Shown: in pieces, positions 8,228 to 16,724 of the stretch
How positions within the stretch are numbered: the first letter of the stretch is position 1
Layout of the letters: the number at the start of each line of letters is the position of its first letter
Assembly (NCBI RefSeq): GCF_000720135.1
Contig: NZ_JOIU01000015.1
Coordinates: 62,001-126,000 of the forward strand
Length of the DNA stretch: 64,000 nucleotides
Reading direction: 5' to 3'
Origin: Streptomyces sp. NRRL S-1022
GTDB lineage: Bacteria > Actinomycetota > Actinomycetes > Streptomycetales > Streptomycetaceae
Translations under genes and position numbers: made by a program
Notes under the pieces: model-generated
Seen by the model: the letters and a program-made list of their open reading frames with translations, nothing else
Told to the model about the DNA's origin: nothing
The model's database searches: none

Positions 8228-9763
8228 TCAGCGACGCCTCAGTACCAGTCCGGACACAGCCCCCATCGCAGCCGTTCCGGCCAACACCCAGGCGCTTACC
8301 CAGAATGCCTCCGCGGAGGTATACGCGTGCGGGGCGCCGAACGACTCAAGCCGGTTCAGGAACAGTGTGCCGAAGGCGGCCACGCCGATCAGCTGACCGA
8401 GTTGGGCGACCGTCGCCAGCAGTCCGCTGGCGTCCGCCGCGTCCTCGGGCCGTACGGTCGCCAGCGCGCCGGTGAGCGTCGGGCTGAAGGCCAGTGCCAG
8501 CCCGGCACCCGTGCCCGCGTACCCCCCGTACAGAACCGCTCCCCCGTCGCCGCCGCCGTGGAAGGCCAGCCCGACGACGGCGACGGACACCGCGGTGAGC
8601 GCGAACCCGGCCGGTGCGAGGGCCCGCTGCCAGGCGGCGGGCCACCTGCGCCAGGTGAGGCTGACGGCACCGAAGACGGCCGCGGTCGGCGCGAAGCTCA
8701 GTCCGGCCCGCAGGGCGCTGTAGCCGAGGCCGCCCTGGACGTGCAGGGTCAGCGCGAAGAGGAAGCCGGCGTTGACCGACATCACGGCGAGGATCCGGAA
8801 GACGGCCCGGCCGATACCGGGCTGCCCCACCACACGGGGTGTGAGGAGCGGGGCGCCGCCGCGCCGGGCCAGCCGGGACTCGTAGCCGCAGAACAGGGCG
8901 AACAGCACCGCGGACGCGGCCAGCGACAGCCAGGACCACAGCGGCCAGTCCTCTTCCTGGCCCAGCACCAGCGGCACGGTCAGCAGCGACACGGCGGCGC
9001 CGAGCAGTACCAGTCCGGGCAGGTCGAGCGCCCGGGCCCGCTCCCGGCCGCCCGCACCGCCCAGCGGCAGGACCCGCCGGCCCAGCACGAGGAGCAGGGC
9101 GCCGACCGGCACGTTGACCAGGAAGACCGGCCGCCAGCCGGTGCCGAACAGGTCGGCGCTGACCAGCACCCCGCCGGCCACCTGTCCGGCCGCCGCGCCG
9201 ACGGCCAGGACCGCCGAGTAGGCGCCCAGCGCCCGCACCCGGGCCTCCCCGGTGAAGGTGCGCTGGATGAGGCTGAGCACCTGCGGGATCATCAGCGCCG
9301 AGCCCGCGCCCTGCACCAGCCGGAACACGATCAGTTCGGTCGAACCCTGCGCCAGCCCGCAGGCGAGCGAGGCCGCCGTGAACAGGGCCAGTCCGGCCAG
9401 GTGGACCCGCCCGTGGCCGAGCCGGTCGCCGAGCCGGGCACCGGTGATCAGCAGCACGGAGTAGGTGATGGTGTAGCCGGCGATCACCAGTTGCAGGTCG
9501 GCGCCCGAGGCGTGCAGGTCGGAACCGATCGTGGGTGCCGCGACGTTCACGATGAAGACGTCGAGCGCCGCCATGAACAGGGCGGCGAGCAGCACACCGA
9601 GCAGTAGCCGGGGCCGGTTGTCAGTGGCGGATGCTTCACTTTCCGTGACGGATGGTCCGGCCCGGTCGAAGGCCGGGACGTCACTGTCAGTGGCGGATGG
9701 TTCACTGATCGCAGGGTTCGGAACGGGCTCGGTGCCCGGACCGGTCCGGGATGTCGTCGTCAT
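8228..9763 (-). CDS. MFS multidrug exporter (DHA2 / EmrB-QacA type)
   Basis: 511 residues. About 45 hydrophilic N-terminal residues containing a repeated Ser-Ala-Thr-Asp/Glu stretch precede a 14-helix-type transporter. Typical DHA2 motifs include LDVFIVNVAAPTI in helix 1, GARLGDRLGHGRV (motif A) and FRLVQGAGSALMIPQ (motif C region). It probably exports a hydrophobic compound using the proton gradient. ATG at 9763 (MTTTSRTGP); the open frame upstream crosses the regulator and is not used. It is divergent from the XRE regulator at 9888 with inverted repeats in between, so that regulator probably controls it. Two copies of a 22-bp segment (9619-9640, 9685-9706, one mismatch) lie in the N-terminal coding region. 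Confidence 0.85.
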   Translation of the reverse strand: MTTTSRTGPGTEPVPNPAISEPSATDSDVPAFDRAGPSVTESEASATDNRPRLLLGVLLAALFMAALDVFIVNVAAPTIGSDLHASGADLQLVIAGYTITYSVLLITGARLGDRLGHGRVHLAGLALFTAASLACGLAQGSTELIVFRLVQGAGSALMIPQVLSLIQRTFTGEARVRALGAYSAVLAVGAAAGQVAGGVLVSADLFGTGWRPVFLVNVPVGALLLVLGRRVLPLGGAGGRERARALDLPGLVLLGAAVSLLTVPLVLGQEEDWPLWSWLSLAASAVLFALFCGYESRLARRGGAPLLTPRVVGQPGIGRAVFRILAVMSVNAGFLFALTLHVQGGLGYSALRAGLSFAPTAAVFGAVSLTWRRWPAAWQRALAPAGFALTAVSVAVVGLAFHGGGDGGAVLYGGYAGTGAGLALAFSPTLTGALATVRPEDAADASGLLATVAQLGQLIGVAAFGTLFLNRLESFGAPHAYTSAEAFWVSAWVLAGTAAMGAVSGLVLRRR

Positions 9764-9811
9764 GACATCGAGCGTGACGACGGGCCGGTACCGGTGCCGA
9801 GTGCCCGCCGA

Positions 9812-9852
9812 TGCTGGTACTGCCAGCACCTGGCAGGGGCCGCACCAGGTGC
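9812..9852. promoter_or_regulatory. Cluster of inverted repeats between exporter and regulator (candidate operators)
   Basis: Three overlapping palindromes sit in the 124-bp divergent interval: TGCTGG-N5-CCAGCA (9812-9828), TGCCAG-CAC-CTGGCA (9821-9835) and GCACCTGG-N11-CCAGGTGC (9826-9852). A further CCGGTACCGG palindrome lies at 9785-9794. They are reasonable binding sites for the dimeric XRE regulator encoded at 9888. Binding is inferred. Confidence 0.5.
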
Positions 9853-9887
9853 CGACGATGAGTACGGGGACGACGGGGGCATGACGG

Positions 9888-10733
9888 ATGGGGACGAGGA
9901 CACAGCGACGCAGGCCGGAGCTGGCCGCCTTCCTGCGGACGAGGCGGGCGCGGGTCACACCGGCCGACGTGGGGATGCCGCCGGGCTTCCGGCGGCGCAC
10001 GCCCGGGCTGCGCCGTGAGGAGGTGGCGCAGCTCTCGGGGGTGGGCGTGACCTGGTACACGTGGCTGGAGCAGGGCCGGCCGATCAATGCCTCGCCGCAG
10101 GTGCTGGACGCGGTCGCGCGCACGCTGCGGCTGGACCCGCCCGAGCGGGAGCATCTGTACCGGCTGGCGGAGGTGCCGTTCCAGCCGGCTCGCGAGGGCC
10201 TGATCCGCCAGGTCAGCCCCGAGGTGCAGGGCATCATCGACGCCCTCGACCCGATGCTGGCGGTGGTCTACAACTCGCGGTACGACATCCTGGCCACCAA
10301 CGCCGGCTACCGCGACCTGTTCCTGGTGCCCGAGACCCTCGGGATCGGGCTGCCGAACGTGCTGTGGACGCTCTGCACGCTGCCGGAGGGGACCTGCCCG
10401 CTGGTGCACCGGGAGACGGAGCTGCCGCTGATGGTGGCGACCCTGCGGTCGTCCTACGGCAGACACGTGGGCGAGCCGGCCTGGGAGGAGTACATACGCG
10501 GGCTGTCCGCGGCGAGTCCCTGGTTCGCGGAGCTGTGGGCGAGCGGTGAGGTGGCGCCGCCGGGGCCGCGGGTGAAGACGTTCCGGCACTCGGCGGTGGG
10601 CGAGATGCGGATGACCTCGCAGTCGCTGTCCATCGACGGGATGCCCGAGTGCCGGATCGTGGTCTACAGCCCGGAGGACGAGGACGCGCGGGCGAAGATC
10701 GCGCTGCTGCGGGAGCGCAGAGAGTTGGTGTGA
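9888..10733 (+). CDS. XRE-family regulator with MmyB-like ligand-binding domain
   Basis: 281 residues. The N-terminal part has an HTH of the type RRRTPGLRREEVAQLSGVGV followed by TWYTWLEQGR, then a C-terminal ~165-residue MmyB-like domain (IIDALDPMLAVVYNSRYDILATN is its usual opening). In Streptomyces such regulators commonly control a neighbouring oxidoreductase or exporter; the C-terminal domain is thought to bind a small hydrophobic ligand. ATG at 9888. It is divergent from the MFS exporter and followed by a strong hairpin. Confidence 0.85.
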   Translation: MGTRTQRRRPELAAFLRTRRARVTPADVGMPPGFRRRTPGLRREEVAQLSGVGVTWYTWLEQGRPINASPQVLDAVARTLRLDPPEREHLYRLAEVPFQPAREGLIRQVSPEVQGIIDALDPMLAVVYNSRYDILATNAGYRDLFLVPETLGIGLPNVLWTLCTLPEGTCPLVHRETELPLMVATLRSSYGRHVGEPAWEEYIRGLSAASPWFAELWASGEVAPPGPRVKTFRHSAVGEMRMTSQSLSIDGMPECRIVVYSPEDEDARAKIALLRERRELV

Positions 10734-10738
10734 ACGCA

Positions 10739-10771
10739 GAGGATCCCGCCCCCTGCGGGGACGGGATCCTC
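10739..10771. terminator. Bidirectional terminator between regulator and second tRNA-Ala
   Basis: Stem GAGGATCCCGCCCC / GGGGACGGGATCCTC with a short loop and one mismatch, six bases after the regulator stop and downstream of the convergent tRNA gene. It can serve both. Confidence 0.7.
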
Positions 10772-10809
10772 ATCACCGATCTTTGACAACTCAACAGAGT
10801 GTCGATCAG

Positions 10810-10882
10810 TGGAGCTAAGGAGAATTGAACTCCTGACCTCCTGCATGCCATGCAGGCGCTCTACCAACTGAGCTATAGCCCC
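10810..10882 (-). tRNA. tRNA-Ala (anticodon GGC), second copy
   Basis: 73-nt sequence identical to the gene at 6365-6437: acceptor GGGGCTA/TAGCTCC, anticodon loop ATGGCAT with GGC, no encoded CCA. Confidence 0.97.
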
Positions 10883-10975
10883 TTGCGTTCTTCCCGCTCG
10901 GCGGGGCGAACAAGAAGAACTTTAGCCTGTGACCTGCCGGAAAGTGAAATCCGGGGTCGGGGGGCCGCGACACGG

Positions 10976-11644
10976 TCAGTCGTCGTCCCCGAGGACGGGC
11001 TCCGGGAGGGTGCCCGCGTTGTGCTCCAGCAGGCGCCAGCCGCGGGCGCCCTCGCCGAGCACGGACCAGCAGCAGTTGGAGAGGCCGCCGAGGCTCTCCC
11101 AGTGCTGGGCCTCCAGGCCGAGGAGGCGGCCGATGGTGGTGCGGATGGTGCCGCCGTGGCTGACGACGACGAGGGTGCCGTCCTCGGGCAGCTTCTCGAC
11201 GTGCCGCAGCACGACGGGGGCGGCCCGGTCGGCGACCTCGGTCTCCAGTTCGCCGCCGCCGCGACGGACCGCCTCGCCGCGCTTCCAGGCGGCGTACTCC
11301 TCGCCGAAGCGGGCGATGATCTCCTCGTGCGTCAGCCCCTGCCAGACGCCCGCGTAGGTCTCCCGCAGGCCCTCGTCGCGGGCGACGTCGAGACCGGTGA
11401 GGGCGGCCAGCTCGGCAGCCGTGTCCGCGGCCCGCTGCAGGTCCGAGGAGATGATCGCGTCCGGCCGCAGGGAGGCGAGCAGCCGCGCGGCGCGACGGGC
11501 CTGATCCAGGCCCGTCGCGGTCAGCTCGACGTCCGTGGTGCCCTGGAAGCGGCGCTCCAGGTTCCACGAGGTCTGGCCGTGCCGCCAGAGGATGATGCGG
11601 CGGCCCCGGCCCTTGCGGTCGGTCACCTCGCCGGTGGAGCTCAT
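10976..11644 (-). CDS. Histidine phosphatase superfamily (phosphoglycerate-mutase-like) protein
   Basis: 222 residues. The catalytic motif RHGQTSWN has its nucleophilic histidine at residue 22; the second conserved histidine is in VVSHGGTIR. Intermediate residues such as SSDLQRAADTA and the acid in LRETYAGVWQG fit a cobalamin-phosphatase/PGM-like enzyme. It acts in the cytoplasm on a small phosphorylated substrate that cannot be named here. The start at 11644 (MSSTGEVTD) overlaps the rsfS stop as TGATG, so it is translationally coupled to rsfS. Confidence 0.85.
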   Translation of the reverse strand: MSSTGEVTDRKGRGRRIILWRHGQTSWNLERRFQGTTDVELTATGLDQARRAARLLASLRPDAIISSDLQRAADTAAELAALTGLDVARDEGLRETYAGVWQGLTHEEIIARFGEEYAAWKRGEAVRRGGGELETEVADRAAPVVLRHVEKLPEDGTLVVVSHGGTIRTTIGRLLGLEAQHWESLGGLSNCCWSVLGEGARGWRLLEHNAGTLPEPVLGDDD

Positions 11645-12087
11645 CACCACTCCCCGTCCGGCTCCTGATCGGCCTCGGCGGCCTGTGCCTTGGCGTGCTC
11701 CTCGGCCTTGCCGCGGGTGGCCTTGGCGTCGGCGGGCAGCTCCAGCTCGGGGCAGTCCTTCCACAGCCGCTCCAGGGCGTAGAAGACCCGCTCCTCACTG
11801 TGCTGGACGTGCACGACGATGTCGACGTAGTCGAGCAGGATCCAGCGGGACTCGCGGTCGCCCTCGCGGCGGACCGGCTTGGCGCCGAGCTCCTTCTGCA
11901 GGCGCTCCTCGATCTCGTCGACGATGGCCTTGACCTGGCGGTCGTTCGGCGCGGAGGCCAGCAGGAAGGCGTCCGTGATCGACAGTACGTCGCTCACGTC
12001 GTAGGCGATGACGTCGTGGGCGAGCTTGTCGGCCGCAGCCTGGGCGGCGGTGCTGATGAGCTCAAGGGAACGGTCGGTGGCGGTCAC
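11644..12087 (-). CDS. rsfS: Ribosomal silencing factor RsfS
   Basis: 147 residues (TATDRSLELISTAAQAAADK at the start) with the RsfS/Iojap core: ADKLAHDVIAYDVSDVLSITD, NDRQVKAIVDEIEE and SRWILLDYVDIVVHV. It binds ribosomal protein L14 and blocks subunit joining under starvation. An acidic/Ala-rich C-terminal tail of ~25 residues is added. GTG at 12087 is preceded by GGAAAG; an in-frame extension upstream lacks a ribosome site. It lies with nadD and the LCP gene, a common bacterial arrangement. Confidence 0.92.
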   Translation of the reverse strand: MTATDRSLELISTAAQAAADKLAHDVIAYDVSDVLSITDAFLLASAPNDRQVKAIVDEIEERLQKELGAKPVRREGDRESRWILLDYVDIVVHVQHSEERVFYALERLWKDCPELELPADAKATRGKAEEHAKAQAAEADQEPDGEW

Positions 12088-12141
12088 TACTTGGCTTTCC
12101 GTCGGCGGTCTTTTGACCTCAAGGGTCTCACGGACCGCCCC

Positions 12142-12180
12142 GGGCACCCCACGTGATTACGGCGGGCACGTGGGGTGCCC
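12142..12180 (-). terminator. Terminator hairpin after the LCP gene
   Basis: Perfect 14-bp stem GGGCACCCCACGTG / CACGTGGGGTGCCC with an 11-base loop between the LCP stop and rsfS. It separates nadD-LCP from rsfS-phosphatase, so rsfS probably has its own promoter close to 12090-12140. Confidence 0.7.
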
Positions 12181-12213
12181 CCGGCCGCGCTCCCCCAAGG
12201 AGGCGGCCCGGGG

Positions 12214-13932
12214 TCAGGAGGAGGACGGTTGGTAGTCGCGGCCGAGGACCACCGAGACGTCGGCTCCGGAGGACACGCCGCCCTTGGTCACGGAGCCGGC
12301 GGGCAGGCCGAGGGTCTTGGCGACCTCGGCGGCGTCCGCCTTGTCGGCGGGGTCCGCGTAGAGCACCTTGGAGGTGGCCTCGGTGCCGGCGGCGCTGCCG
12401 CCCTCCAGGAAGGTGAAGCCGCCGTTGAGGAGCACGACGCGGGCCTTCTCGGTGTCGTCCTTCACCCCGGTGGCGTTCTGCACGGAGACCCGTACCGCGG
12501 AGCCGGCCGCTGGGCTCTTGGCGGTGCCGCCGAGGATGTCCTTCACCACACTGCCGCTGGTCTGCGCGCTGAGCGTGCCGTCGGCCTGCACGGGCAGCAG
12601 GGCGGTCTTGTAGTCGCCGCTCTTGGCGAGGTCGGCGAGCTTGGCGAGGAAGGCGCCGAGGTCCTTGTCGGTGAGCGGCGGGTCGAGGATCTGCGCCAGG
12701 GTCTGCACGGTGGTGGTGGCGGACGACGGGTCGGAGGACAGTTTGCGCAGTACGCCCTGCATGACCTGGCCGAACCGCTCCAGCTGGGCGTTCTGGGATT
12801 CGCCGGCGGCGCGGTAGGTGGCGTAGGCGACGGCCATCTTGCCGCTGAGGGTCTGGTCCCGGCCCTGGTGGACGAGCGGCGAGGCGCCCTTCTTCTTGGC
12901 GTCCGGGTCGGGCACGTCCGTGTCGGTGTCGATCTCGATGTTGCCGACGAGTTCGACGAGGTTCTGCAGGTAGGGGGTGTCGAGGCGCCAGGTGCCCTGG
13001 ATGCTGGTGCCGAGCACCGTGTCGAGCTGGTCGCGGGTGCCGGAGGTGCCGTCGTCGTCCACCGACTTGGCGAGGGTCGTGGTGGAGCCGTCGTCGTCGG
13101 TCAGCGCGAGGGAGTTGGGCAGCAGGACCGTGGTGCCCTGCTTGGTGGTGGTGTTGTCGACCAGCAGCGCCGTGGAGGTGCCGCCCTTCGCGGTGTTGTG
13201 CAGGTGGACGACGAGCACGTTGCGCTTCTGGGCGGCCACCGGGGTGGCGGTGCCGGCCTTGCCGTCGGAGGAGGACAGGCCGGGCAGTTTTCCGGCGAAC
13301 CAGAGGTAGCCGACACCGCCGACCGCGACGAGGGCGAGGACGACGACGAGGGCGACGATCCGGCTGCGGGCGCGGCGGCGGGCCTCCTCGCGGCGCTCGG
13401 TGCGGTTCTCGGTGAACTTCAGCCAGTCGATGACGTCCTCGGAGTCGCCGTCCGGCTCCTCGACGAAGGCGAACTGCTCGGTGTGGTAGTCCGGTTCGCC
13501 CGGTTCCGGGTCGGTGTCCTGGGAAGTCCGCGGGTCCTCGGGCGGGCCGGCCTGCTGCGGGATGTAGGCGGTCTGCCCGGCGACCCGGGGCTGCTGTCCG
13601 CTGCTCGCCGCCTGCCCGTAGGGGTCGTACCCCGTGGCCTCCTGGGTGCCGGTGGCGTACGGGTCGTACGGGGCCTGCGAGCCGTACGGGTCGTAGGCGG
13701 GCTGCTGCCGGCCGGAGCCGTAGGAGGGGGCCGGCTGCTGCTGGCCGGTGGCGTACGGGTCGTACCCGTACCCCTGCTGCTGGGTGTACGGGTCGTAGGC
13801 GACGTGCTGGGCCTGTGGAGCCTGCTGTGCCGGGACCTGCCGGTACACGGGCTGCCCGTACTCGTCGTAGCCGACGACTTCGTACGGGCCGGCGCCGTAG
13901 CCTGCGTCGCCCGCGTCGTATCGGTCGTTCAC
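12214..13932 (-). CDS. LCP (LytR-CpsA-Psr) family protein with LytR_C domain
   Basis: 572 residues. Residues 1-~170 are cytoplasmic, low-complexity and Tyr/Gln/Pro-rich with repeated YDPYG/YDPYA units. A transmembrane helix (IVALVVVLALVAVGGVGYLW) lies near 190-210, an LCP-like domain at ~232-395 and a LytR_C domain at ~485-572 (VRVSVQNATGV). LCP enzymes attach glycopolymers to peptidoglycan. Here the usual SDSR...RSDT...PRD catalytic signature is not recognisable: the matching stretch reads HLHNTAKGGTSTALLV. GTG at 13932 follows GAGGGG, 16 bp after the nadD stop. From memory, the syntenic S. coelicolor protein SCO2578 has been named PdtA, a polydiglycosylphosphate transferase; I infer but cannot verify orthology. 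Confidence 0.8.
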   Translation of the reverse strand: MNDRYDAGDAGYGAGPYEVVGYDEYGQPVYRQVPAQQAPQAQHVAYDPYTQQQGYGYDPYATGQQQPAPSYGSGRQQPAYDPYGSQAPYDPYATGTQEATGYDPYGQAASSGQQPRVAGQTAYIPQQAGPPEDPRTSQDTDPEPGEPDYHTEQFAFVEEPDGDSEDVIDWLKFTENRTERREEARRRARSRIVALVVVLALVAVGGVGYLWFAGKLPGLSSSDGKAGTATPVAAQKRNVLVVHLHNTAKGGTSTALLVDNTTTKQGTTVLLPNSLALTDDDGSTTTLAKSVDDDGTSGTRDQLDTVLGTSIQGTWRLDTPYLQNLVELVGNIEIDTDTDVPDPDAKKKGASPLVHQGRDQTLSGKMAVAYATYRAAGESQNAQLERFGQVMQGVLRKLSSDPSSATTTVQTLAQILDPPLTDKDLGAFLAKLADLAKSGDYKTALLPVQADGTLSAQTSGSVVKDILGGTAKSPAAGSAVRVSVQNATGVKDDTEKARVVLLNGGFTFLEGGSAAGTEATSKVLYADPADKADAAEVAKTLGLPAGSVTKGGVSSGADVSVVLGRDYQPSSS

Positions 13933-13948
13933 CGGTGCCCCTCTCGGC

Positions 13949-14635
13949 TCACTCGCCGCGGTACAGCTCGCGCTTGTCGATGTAGCGCACGACTCCGTCC
14001 GGCACCATGTACCAGATGGGGTCTCCCTTGGCGACTCTCGCACGGCAGTCCGTGGAGGAGATGGCGAGCGCCGGCACCTCCACGAGCGAGACGCCGCCCT
14101 CCGGCAGGCCTGGGTCGGTCAGGTGGTGGCCGGGTCGGGTGACGCCGATGAAGTGCGCGAGGGAGAACAGTTCCGCCGAGTCGCGCCAGGTCAGCAGCTG
14201 GGCGAGGGCGTCGGCGCCGGTGATGAAGAAGAGGTCGGTGTCCGGGTTGAGGGCCCGCAGGTCGCGCAGGGTGTCGACGGTGTAGGTGGGCCCGCCGCGG
14301 TCGATGTCGATGCGGCTGACGGAGAACTGCGGGTTCTCGGCGGTCGCGATGACCGTCATCAGGTAGCGGTCCTCGGCCGGGGAGACCTTGCGGTGGGACT
14401 TCTGCCACGGCTGGCCGGTGGGCACGAACACCACCTCGTCCAGCTGGAACTGTGCGGCGACCTCGCTGGCCGCCACGAGGTGCCCGTGGTGGATCGGGTC
14501 GAACGTCCCGCCCATGACGCCCAGGCGCCGCTTGCCCGTGTGGACGGGGCCGTCGCCCGGTCCGTACTGCGGGTGCTTCACCGTGTCGTCGGCCGTCTCG
14601 TGCGCCGGACCGGTAGGCATGTCCTGCTCTCCCAT
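13949..14635 (-). CDS. nadD: Nicotinate-nucleotide adenylyltransferase
   Basis: 228 residues. Forms deamido-NAD from nicotinate mononucleotide and ATP. It has the nucleotidyltransferase motif [11 protein letters not shown] at ~43-53 and the C-terminal ISSTDCR motif. The first ~35 residues are a hydrophilic extension typical of Streptomyces NadD. ATG at 14635 is chosen, with ATG at 14620 (MPTGPAH) as an alternative. It is the first gene of the nadD-LCP unit. Confidence 0.93.
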   Translation of the reverse strand: MGEQDMPTGPAHETADDTVKHPQYGPGDGPVHTGKRRLGVMGGTFDPIHHGHLVAASEVAAQFQLDEVVFVPTGQPWQKSHRKVSPAEDRYLMTVIATAENPQFSVSRIDIDRGGPTYTVDTLRDLRALNPDTDLFFITGADALAQLLTWRDSAELFSLAHFIGVTRPGHHLTDPGLPEGGVSLVEVPALAISSTDCRARVAKGDPIWYMVPDGVVRYIDKRELYRGE

Positions 14636-14691
14636 GCGTGCAGACCCTACCGGCCCGGTCTCGGACGTCCGGCCGGGGACGGGTTCCCCGC

Positions 14692-14856
14692 TCAGCGGTC
14701 GCGGTTGAAGCGCGTGGTGATCCACAGCAGCAGGAGCAGGATGACCAGGGCTCCGCCGCCGGTGACGGCCGGGTTCAGGCTGTTGTGGTTTCCGCCGTGC
14801 TCCCCGCCCTCGGCGGCAAGGGTGACCAACTGGGCTGCGGCGCTGTGGAAGCTCAT
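14692..14856 (-). CDS. 54-residue single-pass membrane protein, copy 1
   Basis: Starts [20 protein letters not shown], has a Gly/Asn-rich middle, one hydrophobic helix ([11 protein letters not shown]) and the basic tail ITTRFNRDR. The positive end after the helix suggests N-out/C-in orientation. It is exactly as long as, and arranged like, the next small gene at 15025, suggesting paralogy. Function is not recognised. The ribosome site is weak (GAAG). Confidence 0.65.
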   Translation of the reverse strand: MSFHSAAAQLVTLAAEGGEHGGNHNSLNPAVTGGGALVILLLLLWITTRFNRDR

Positions 14857-15024
14857 CTTCGGCAGGACCTATCGCGTGTGGGCGGAATAAAGATGTCGGC
14901 TCATCGTAAGCGGGCGGCCGTGGGGCGATCACGCCGACTCCCGCCGTTGGGGCCGGAGGGTGCCGGCGGCCGGGCCGCGGCGGAGATCGCCGGCCGCGCG
15001 GCGGCGGGGAACTTTCCCCGTCCG

Positions 15025-15189
15025 TCAGTCGTCTTTCCGCTTGTAGCCGCGCAGCAGGAACCACGCGGTCAGTACACAGCCGAGGAACATCACGATCAGC
15101 ACGATGCGGAGCAGGTTTCCCGATCCGTGCTGCTGGACGGCGCTCGATGCGGCCTCGGTCAGCCGTGCGGCTGCGGGGTGGTGCTCCAT
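15025..15189 (-). CDS. 54-residue single-pass membrane protein, copy 2
   Basis: Starts [20 protein letters not shown], then HGSGN, a membrane helix ([20 protein letters not shown]) and a basic end RGYKRKDD. Good ribosome site GAAGGAG seven bases before ATG at 15189. Same length and layout as the gene at 14692. The 168 bp between them hold no other gene. It is divergent from the M48 peptidase. Confidence 0.7.
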   Translation of the reverse strand: MEHHPAAARLTEAASSAVQQHGSGNLLRIVLIVMFLGCVLTAWFLLRGYKRKDD

Positions 15190-15292
15190 GGCGGGGACTC
15201 CTTCGGGTGTACTGCCCGTCCACGGTATCTCCGCCTAGGCTGGCCCTCGCCTCGGGGGCACGGTGGGCACTCACACGCACATGGGGGAAGAC

Positions 15293-16378
15293 ATGTCCGA
15301 CGACGGCCGGCAGGGCACGGGGCACGAGCGGGTGCCGAGCAGGCAGCGCAGGCGTTTCCCCGGGATCTCCACGCGCGCGTACGAGCACCCGGCCGACCGC
15401 TCGGCCCTGGTCGCGCTGCGCAAGCTGAGCGGGTTCGACACGGTCTTCAAGGCGCTCAGCGGGCTCCTGCCGGAGCGGAGTCTCAGGCTGCTGTTCCTGT
15501 CGGACTCCGTGCGGGTCTCCGAGCGGCAGTTCGCGCACCTTCACGACATGCTGCTGGACGCCTGTTACATCCTGGACCTGGAGAAGGTCCCGCCGATGTA
15601 CGTCACACAGGATCCGCAGCCGAACGCGATGTGCATCGGCCTGGACGAGCCGATCATCGTGATCAGCACGGGGCTCGTGGAACTGCTCGACGAGGAGGAG
15701 ATGCGGGCGGTCGTCGGGCACGAGGTGGGGCACGCGCTGTCCGGGCACGCGGTCTACCGGACCATCCTGCTGTTCCTGACGAACCTCGCGCTGAAGGTCG
15801 CCTGGATCCCGCTGGGCAACCTCGCGCTCATGGCGATCATCACGGCGCTGCGGGAGTGGTTCCGCAAGTCGGAGCTGTCCGCCGACCGGGCGGGCCTGCT
15901 GGTCGGGCAGGACGTCCGGGCCGCGATGCGGGGCCTGATGAAGATCGCGGGCGGCAACCATCTGCACGAGATGAACGTGGACGCGTTCCTGGAGCAGGCC
16001 GAGGAGTACGAATCCGGGGGCGATCTGCGCGACTCGGTACTGAAGATCCTGAACGTGCTGCCCCGTTCGCACCCCTTCACCACCGTGCGGGCCGCCGAGC
16101 TGAAGAAGTGGGCGGAGTCCCGGGACTACCAGCGGATCATGGACGGTCACTACCCGCGACGCAGCGAGGACAAGGACACCTCCGTCAGCGACTCGTTCCG
16201 TGAGTCGGCGGCCAGCTACGCGAGCGATGTGAAGGACTCCAAGGACCCGCTGATGAAGCTGGTCACGGACCTCGCGGGCGGCGCGGGCGACCTGGGCGGA
16301 CGGGTCCGCCGGGGCTTCGACGGCTTCCGGAGCCCGCCGCCGGCCAAGGGGGACACCCCGGGCGGGGACGAGGAGTAG
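15293..16378 (+). CDS. M48-family zinc metallopeptidase (HtpX/Oma1-like)
   Basis: 361 residues. The HEVGH zinc motif is at about residues 143-147 and the third-ligand region SELSADRAG near 197. A hydrophobic stretch follows the active site ([27 protein letters not shown]), giving likely membrane association. The C-terminus is hydrophilic and Gly/Pro-rich. The start at 15293 (MSDDGRQ) has GGGGGAAG just upstream; ATG at 15281 is an alternative. Family members degrade misfolded membrane proteins, and this one probably acts in membrane quality control. Confidence 0.85.
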   Translation: MSDDGRQGTGHERVPSRQRRRFPGISTRAYEHPADRSALVALRKLSGFDTVFKALSGLLPERSLRLLFLSDSVRVSERQFAHLHDMLLDACYILDLEKVPPMYVTQDPQPNAMCIGLDEPIIVISTGLVELLDEEEMRAVVGHEVGHALSGHAVYRTILLFLTNLALKVAWIPLGNLALMAIITALREWFRKSELSADRAGLLVGQDVRAAMRGLMKIAGGNHLHEMNVDAFLEQAEEYESGGDLRDSVLKILNVLPRSHPFTTVRAAELKKWAESRDYQRIMDGHYPRRSEDKDTSVSDSFRESAASYASDVKDSKDPLMKLVTDLAGGAGDLGGRVRRGFDGFRSPPPAKGDTPGGDEE

Positions 16379-16724
16379 GCGAGGGGCGGCACCGGACCCG
16401 TACCCGACGGGCTCGGCCGAGCACCGCGGGCTCCCGCCCGGCACGCGGCCAGCCGCCCCGCACCGCCCGGCGCTCCCGCCCTCCGCCGCGCTCGGTACGG
16501 GGCCCCGCAGCCCTGCCCTGCCCTGCACCGGGACCCCGCGCCCCGCTCGGCACCCCACCCGATACCGGAGCCCCGCACCCCCACCCTCCGCCGCACCCGG
16601 CACCGGGACCCCCACACCCCCGCCCAGCACCGCCCCCGGCACCGGAACCCCGTACCCCGGCCCCGCCGCGCTCGGCACTGGAGCCCAGCACCCCCGCCCG
16701 CCGCCGGGAGGAGGCCCCGGTGCC
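16379..16724. repeat. C-rich low-complexity spacer with degenerate short repeats
   Basis: 346 bp between convergent genes with no credible coding region. On the plus strand it is very rich in C and made of loosely repeated units such as CCCGGCACCGG, ACCCC and CCGCCGCACC, with few G tracts. Both flanking genes end here. It may hold termination signals, but no single clean hairpin stands out. Confidence 0.6.

Noticed and set aside
8033..9607. 524-codon plus-strand frame opposite the MFS exporter
   Set aside because: Gln/Gly/Arg-rich antisense product; the minus-strand transporter is unambiguous.
10783..10808. TTGACA hexamer as a -35 promoter element on the plus strand
   Set aside because: It points into the antisense of tRNA-Ala, with no suitable -10 and no gene behind it.
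13949..16678. 909-codon minus-strand frame that would extend nadD upstream
   Set aside because: It crosses two small genes and the M48 gene; the NadD product begins at 14635 by family length.
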